The position numbers and the translations under genes are program-made. The notes beneath the pieces are model-generated. The model saw nothing but the letters and a program-made list of their open reading frames with translations. It was not told where the DNA came from and searched no databases. This document shows, in pieces, positions 60,521 through 64,000 of a stretch of 64,000 nt of DNA (its first letter is position 1; every line of letters starts with the position of its first letter). Source of the DNA: JBEHWX01 sp048498995. Lineage in GTDB: Bacteria > Bacteroidota > Ignavibacteria > OLB7. The stretch covers positions 1-64,000 of the forward strand of contig JBEHWX010000004.1 in assembly GCA_048498995.1 (NCBI GenBank). Direction: 5' to 3'.

Positions 60521-60594
60521 ATTGCCAACGCGGACGGCGCCATTGCCAACGCAGACGGCGCCATTGCCAACGCCGACGGCGCCATTGCCGACGC
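60518..60594. repeat. 21-bp tandem repeat, four copies
   Basis: Copies begin at 60518, 60539, 60560 and 60581 with unit GCCATTGCCAACGCGGACGGC; the fourth is partial. It begins inside the right arm of the palindrome. Confidence 0.85.
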
Positions 60595-60829
60595 ACGGAG
60601 CCGTGCCGATGGGACGCCTGGCTGCCGCGCGATACGACGTGGAAGGCCCGGAATATGCGCTCGGGGCATCGCTCCCGCACGCATGTTCCGATGAAGATTC
60701 TGGTGAAGATTCCGATACGGCCGCTCCGGAGAGAGACTCCGGCGGCGGCAAGAGCTCGCGCTCACGCCCGGTGGGGACGGCAACAGAGGCCGGCCCGGGC
60801 GCGAGGCGGAACGACAACGCAGGAGATCC

Positions 60830-61717
60830 ATGACGCAACCACTGATACTCGATGGACGGACCGTGGCAAACGCGGTCGAGGAGCGTGTGCGGGCCGAGTC
60901 CGCGATACTGATGTCCCGTGGCGTCACCCCCGGACTGGTCGTGATCCTCGTCGGCGATGACGCCGCGTCGGCCACCTACGTCCGCTCCAAGGGGAAGGCC
61001 TGCGAGCGCCTCGGCTTCAAATCGGTCACCGAGCGCCATCCGGCCACGATCTCCGAGCAGGAGCTGCTGGAGATGATCGCTCGCTACAACGCCGACCCGA
61101 CCATTCACGGCATTCTCGTGCAAATGCCGCTGCCGCGCCATATCGACTCGGACAAGGTGGTCGAGGCGATCGATCCGCGGAAGGACGTGGACGGATTTCA
61201 TCCGATGAGCGTCGGACGGATGGTGATCGGCCTGGACGCGCCGGAGCCCTGCACGCCGGCCGGCGTGATCGAGATCCTGAAGCATTACAAGATCGAAACC
61301 AGCGGCAAGCGCGCCGTGATCATCGGCCGGAGCAACATCGTCGGCAAGCCGATGGCCAACATGATGCTGCAGAAGCGTGACGGCGGCAACGCCATCGTCA
61401 CCATCGCGCATTCGGCCGCCGAGGATCTTGCCGCGATCACGCGCGAGGGGGATATCGTGATCGCCGCGATCGGGCGTCCCCGCTTCATCGGGCCGGACAT
61501 GATCAAGGAGGGGGCCGTGGTGATCGACGTCGGCATCAACCGGATCGTCGATCCTGAATCCCCGAAAGGCTATCGCACCGTCGGCGACGTTGACTTCGAC
61601 GCGGTGGCTCCGAAATGCTCGGCGATCACGCCGGTGCCGGGAGGCGTCGGTCTGATGACGATCGCCATGCTGATGAACAATACGCTCCGTTCGGCGCGGG
61701 GGGATTTCGATCGATGA
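60830..61717 (+). CDS. folD: Bifunctional methylenetetrahydrofolate dehydrogenase/cyclohydrolase
   Basis: 295 residues. Interconverts 5,10-methylene-, methenyl- and 10-formyl-THF, taking up the one-carbon units made by glyA. The catalytic lysine lies in ATYVRSKGKACERLGF, the folate site in GILVQMPLPRHID and KDVDGFHPMSVGRM, the NADP site in IIGRSNIVGKPMANMMLQ, and TPVPGGVGLMTIAMLM ends the protein. Overlaps the next gene by ATGA. Confidence 0.96.
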   Translation: MTQPLILDGRTVANAVEERVRAESAILMSRGVTPGLVVILVGDDAASATYVRSKGKACERLGFKSVTERHPATISEQELLEMIARYNADPTIHGILVQMPLPRHIDSDKVVEAIDPRKDVDGFHPMSVGRMVIGLDAPEPCTPAGVIEILKHYKIETSGKRAVIIGRSNIVGKPMANMMLQKRDGGNAIVTIAHSAAEDLAAITREGDIVIAAIGRPRFIGPDMIKEGAVVIDVGINRIVDPESPKGYRTVGDVDFDAVAPKCSAITPVPGGVGLMTIAMLMNNTLRSARGDFDR

Positions 61718-62496
61718 TCGACTTTGATTTCGATCTCGAATTTCCGGAGGAGGGAAAGCCTCGCCGGCCGCGCGAGCTCCCGAAGTTCGCCGTGATCCAC
61801 GAGGACGACCGGGTGATCGCCTTCAACAAGACGCCCGGCATCTCCGTGATTCCCGAGCGTTACCAGGGTGCGATCTCGCTGAAGACCCTCGCCGAGGAGC
61901 GCTTCGGACGGCTCTGGACCGTGCACCGGATCGACAAGGACACCTCCGGCGTGATCGTCTTCGCGCGCGACGCCGAGGCGCATAAGTCGCTCAACGACCA
62001 GTTCGAGCGGCACGAAACGAAGAAGATCTACGCGGCGGTGGTGGAGGGGGAGATGGCCGACCAGGAGATGCGGATCGATATTCCGCTGGCCCCGGACCCG
62101 GGCAAGCCGGGACGGATGCGCCCGAGCGCGCGCGGAAAGGAGTCGCTGACCACCATCCGCGTGCGGGAGCGCTTCCGCGGCTATACCTATATCGAGGCCG
62201 AGCCGTTCACCGGACGCCAGCATCAGATCCGCGTTCACTGCAAGGCGGTCGGGCTGCCGCTGGCGATCGATCCGGTCTACGGCAATCACACCCAGATTCT
62301 GCTGTCGGAGCTGAAGCGGAGCTACCGCGACTACGGCCGCGAGGAGCAGCCGCTGATCGACCGTCTGACGCTCCACGCCGAGCGGCTGACGGTGACGCAT
62401 CCCGGCACCGGCGAGCGCATCACCTTCGAGGCCGAGATCCCGAAGGATATCAAAGCGCTGTTGACGCAGCTCCGGAAGGCGCGAAGGCTGGACTGA
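61714..62496 (+). CDS. RluA-family pseudouridine synthase
   Basis: 260 residues, no S4 domain. The catalytic Asp is in TVHRIDKDTSGVIVFAR, with the KTPGISVIP, KKIYAAVVEGE, TGRQHQIRVHCKAVGLPLAIDPVYG motifs. It isomerises uridines in rRNA or tRNA; the RluC/RluD/RluA target cannot be given. The start at 61714 overlaps the folD stop (ATGA), so translation is coupled. The first 25 residues are acidic. Confidence 0.9.
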   Translation: MIDFDFDLEFPEEGKPRRPRELPKFAVIHEDDRVIAFNKTPGISVIPERYQGAISLKTLAEERFGRLWTVHRIDKDTSGVIVFARDAEAHKSLNDQFERHETKKIYAAVVEGEMADQEMRIDIPLAPDPGKPGRMRPSARGKESLTTIRVRERFRGYTYIEAEPFTGRQHQIRVHCKAVGLPLAIDPVYGNHTQILLSELKRSYRDYGREEQPLIDRLTLHAERLTVTHPGTGERITFEAEIPKDIKALLTQLRKARRLD

Positions 62497-62521
62497 GGAG
62501 AAGCGATGCGACGCATATACG

Positions 62522-62560
62522 CGCCCTCGCGGCTGACCGCCGCGGGGGCGTCGTCGTTTC
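62522..62560 (+). terminator. Terminator after the folD-rluA unit
   Basis: Eleven-bp stem 62522-62532/62540-62550 (one T-G pair), followed by TCGTCGTTTC. Confidence 0.65.
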
Positions 62561-62611
62561 AGTATGGAGGGGGTAGGATGGACGTCCCGGTTCGCTTCAT
62601 GGGCTTGTGTC

Positions 62612-63607
62612 CTACGCGTCGGAGTCGCCGGAGAGTTGCTGGCTCTGAACCTTCGTGATCAGCTCACTCTCCTGAATCGTGACGCATCTGACTTTGCCAC
62701 GCTTCGATGCCGAGGTTCCGTACGCGTGGATGTCGACGTTGATAAAGAAGATCGTTTTCCCATTGTGCGTGACAAAGGGGGCGGACATGCCAGTGCCGGA
62801 TACGTCGAAGTTGAGGTCTGTGTCGCAGACTCTAAAGATGACCATGTAGCCGACCGGCTCGTTGTAGTTCCGCGTATAGGTGTATACCTGATTGAATCCC
62901 TTGATGATGTAGTCCTTCCCTCTGCCGTCGCCGTCGAAGATTTTTGCGTCCGCCACGATCCTTCCGTCATCCGTCTGATCTCCAATCAGGTCCGGTATGC
63001 CGTCGGCGGACTTTGGCTCTATGTGGAACTGAAGCCCTTGGTCGAATAGGTACTCATACAGATCGCGCGCTAGATTGGCCTCGCCGTTTTTCGTATCGCC
63101 GTGATAGAGCGCGTTCAGTCGCTCACGATGGAACCATTCACATCGATGCTTGTAGCGAGTCAATAATGTGAGAGTGAGGCGAGTGTCATCGAGCTGCTCT
63201 TCGATGTAGTCGTGGAATGCCGAAAGGAAAACTTTTCGCACCCCATTCGCAGCATCGTCAATAGTCCCTCCCGTGCTATATAGCCGGGCTTCCCCTCTCC
63301 ATGGGCCCGGCTTGGATGGCCCGGCCCAACGTCTCAGAAGGAGATATGACAAAGCCGCATGCTGTTCTTCGCTTCCGGCGGTAATGGCATTATTGCGCCC
63401 GTTTGAGTACATAGCGTTAATTGAGTCGTCCAAACCCGGGTAACGTGAAACAAGTCCGGTAATAATGTCGGCAATTAAGCGGTTGTTGTGGCAGAATGAA
63501 ATGAAGTAGTCGAGCTCGATGCTCAGCCGTATTGGGTCGGCGGCATTTACACGTTGCGCTCTCTTCTGAAGCTTAAGTCTGACATCCTGAACGTAATCAG
63601 CATTCAT
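62612..63607 (-). CDS. Orphan PD-(D/E)XK nuclease-like protein
   Basis: 331 residues, not recognised as a named family. Residues 1-175 are helical with no motif I know. Residues 184-250 show a restriction-endonuclease-like core: E197 in FHIEPKSADGIPDLIGD (PD at 205-206), V-A-D220-A-K222 (D-x-K), and Q240-V-Y-T-Y in the following helix. This is the PD-(D/E)XK order E...PD...DxK...QxxxY. The region is visibly AT-richer than all other genes here, suggesting transfer. No methylase or helicase neighbour is seen before the window ends. A defence or repair nuclease is plausible; substrate unknown. Confidence 0.65.
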   Translation of the reverse strand: MNADYVQDVRLKLQKRAQRVNAADPIRLSIELDYFISFCHNNRLIADIITGLVSRYPGLDDSINAMYSNGRNNAITAGSEEQHAALSYLLLRRWAGPSKPGPWRGEARLYSTGGTIDDAANGVRKVFLSAFHDYIEEQLDDTRLTLTLLTRYKHRCEWFHRERLNALYHGDTKNGEANLARDLYEYLFDQGLQFHIEPKSADGIPDLIGDQTDDGRIVADAKIFDGDGRGKDYIIKGFNQVYTYTRNYNEPVGYMVIFRVCDTDLNFDVSGTGMSAPFVTHNGKTIFFINVDIHAYGTSASKRGKVRCVTIQESELITKVQSQQLSGDSDA

Positions 63608-64000
63608 GGCTTGTAGGTGATGGTTGTCAAAAGAATTCTCAGCGTCTCGCTCATACTGCTATGTTAGTGTCGAAGGTGGACGTTGCCCTCTAAGCGCGAC
63701 AGATAATAATATCCTCCAGACGTATTTGGCGGATTATGGCGGAATTGTAGAACCCGCATCTGGGGCTTTCGATGCCGTCGATGGAAACATGATCCATAAC
63801 GTAGTTCATTGCAAGTCCCCGTGGGCATTCAGAAGAGGTAGTCGTACTACCCCATCTTCCTGCGTTACCGGAGCACCTCCGCACCAAGAGCATGCGGCCG
63901 TTGTAGCCCTGATATGGTAGGCGCGGCTCTTCAGGCCGCGGCTACGGTGCCGACCTGTGGTAAGCGCGCCCTGAAGAGGCGCGGCTACCCGAGGAACATC
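63608..64000. other. AT-richer tail of the window
   Basis: 393 bases. Short frames on both strands (for example minus 63690-63893, 67 codons) have no recognisable domain and could be remnants of a second transferred gene. The last 85 bases are palindromic repeats. Confidence 0.4.
63917..63988. repeat. Pair of palindromic elements at the window edge
   Basis: Two elements in tandem, 63917-63945 and 63959-63988, each with a GCGCGG/CCGCGGCTAC-type arm around TCTTCAGG or CTGAAGAG. They resemble the 39000-39180 array units and mark the right side of the AT-rich segment. Confidence 0.7.

Larger units (their letters stand above)
60440..60829. other. PolX-folD intergenic region with repeats
   Basis: 390 bases holding a dispersed palindrome (60494-60520), a 21-bp tandem repeat (60518-60594) and otherwise unrecognised sequence up to the folD ribosome-binding site AGGAG at 60821. 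Confidence 0.6.

Noticed and set aside
63624..63920. 98-codon plus-strand frame after the PD-(D/E)XK gene
   Set aside because: No ribosome-binding site, domain or conserved composition; it runs into the palindromic repeats.

Overview
The window is 64 kb of GC-rich bacterial chromosome from a member of the Bacteroidota/FCB group, closest in flavour to Kapabacteria, Ignavibacteria or Rhodothermia. Four things point there: C-terminal type IX secretion (T9SS) sorting domains of the NYPNPFNP kind, a PorX-type response regulator with a PglZ domain, Bacteroidota-restricted families (DUF4905, PorV/PorQ-like barrel, DUF4402), and promoters of the form TTG-N19-23-TAnnTTTG. No rRNA, tRNA, CRISPR, phage or IS element was recognised. 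The placement is inference from gene content; no database search was possible.

Layout. 0-9.7 kb: coiled-coil protein, zapA, a candidate 6S-like RNA, rny, homogentisate dioxygenase, an unusual Rieske protein, nuoE, guaB. 9.8-16.4 kb: two paralogous glycosyltransferases flanking an aminopeptidase P, then purD and a sugar-nucleotide epimerase. 16.5-26.1 kb (all minus): secreted protein, polyprenyl synthase, tatC, glyA, rpiB, then a T9SS-linked set (PorV/PorQ-like barrel, a free-standing sorting-domain protein, a 964-residue T9SS cargo) that faces porX at 26.6 kb. 28-35 kb (all plus): tsaE, tsaB, accD, arginase, panC, panD, a GlmU-N-like uridylyltransferase, methylmalonyl-CoA epimerase. 35-45.7 kb: a minisatellite, a TetR regulator and a TonB-type receptor sharing an operator-like motif, a palindromic repeat array, a DUF4402 surface protein, acylphosphatase, threonine dehydrogenase, DUF2795, a BamA/TamA-like protein, an FmdB-like zinc ribbon. 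45.9-58.4 kb (all minus): gcdH, dut, an AI-2E family permease, an RsmI-like methylase with a very long RGG tail, DUF4905, bcp, a tatD gene running in frame into an outer-membrane protein gene, upp, an HExxH protein, and mreB-mreC-mreD. 58.7-64 kb: a PolX-like protein, folD, an RluA-family synthase, then an AT-richer orphan PD-(D/E)XK protein and degenerate sequence with palindromic repeats.

Most genes are housekeeping. Metabolically the window suggests a heterotroph using amino acids: homogentisate dioxygenase (Tyr/Phe), arginase (Arg), threonine dehydrogenase, glutaryl-CoA dehydrogenase (Lys/Trp) and methylmalonyl-CoA epimerase (propionyl-CoA from Val/Ile/Met/Thr). Cell-envelope genes (MreBCD, BamA-like, TonB receptor, T9SS cargos, Tat) are the second theme. 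The most unusual items are the RsmI-RGG fusion, the tatD/outer-membrane protein in-frame overlap, the Tat-plus-T9SS Rieske protein with a changed cluster ligand, the 6S-like RNA, and the orphan PD-(D/E)XK protein at the right edge.
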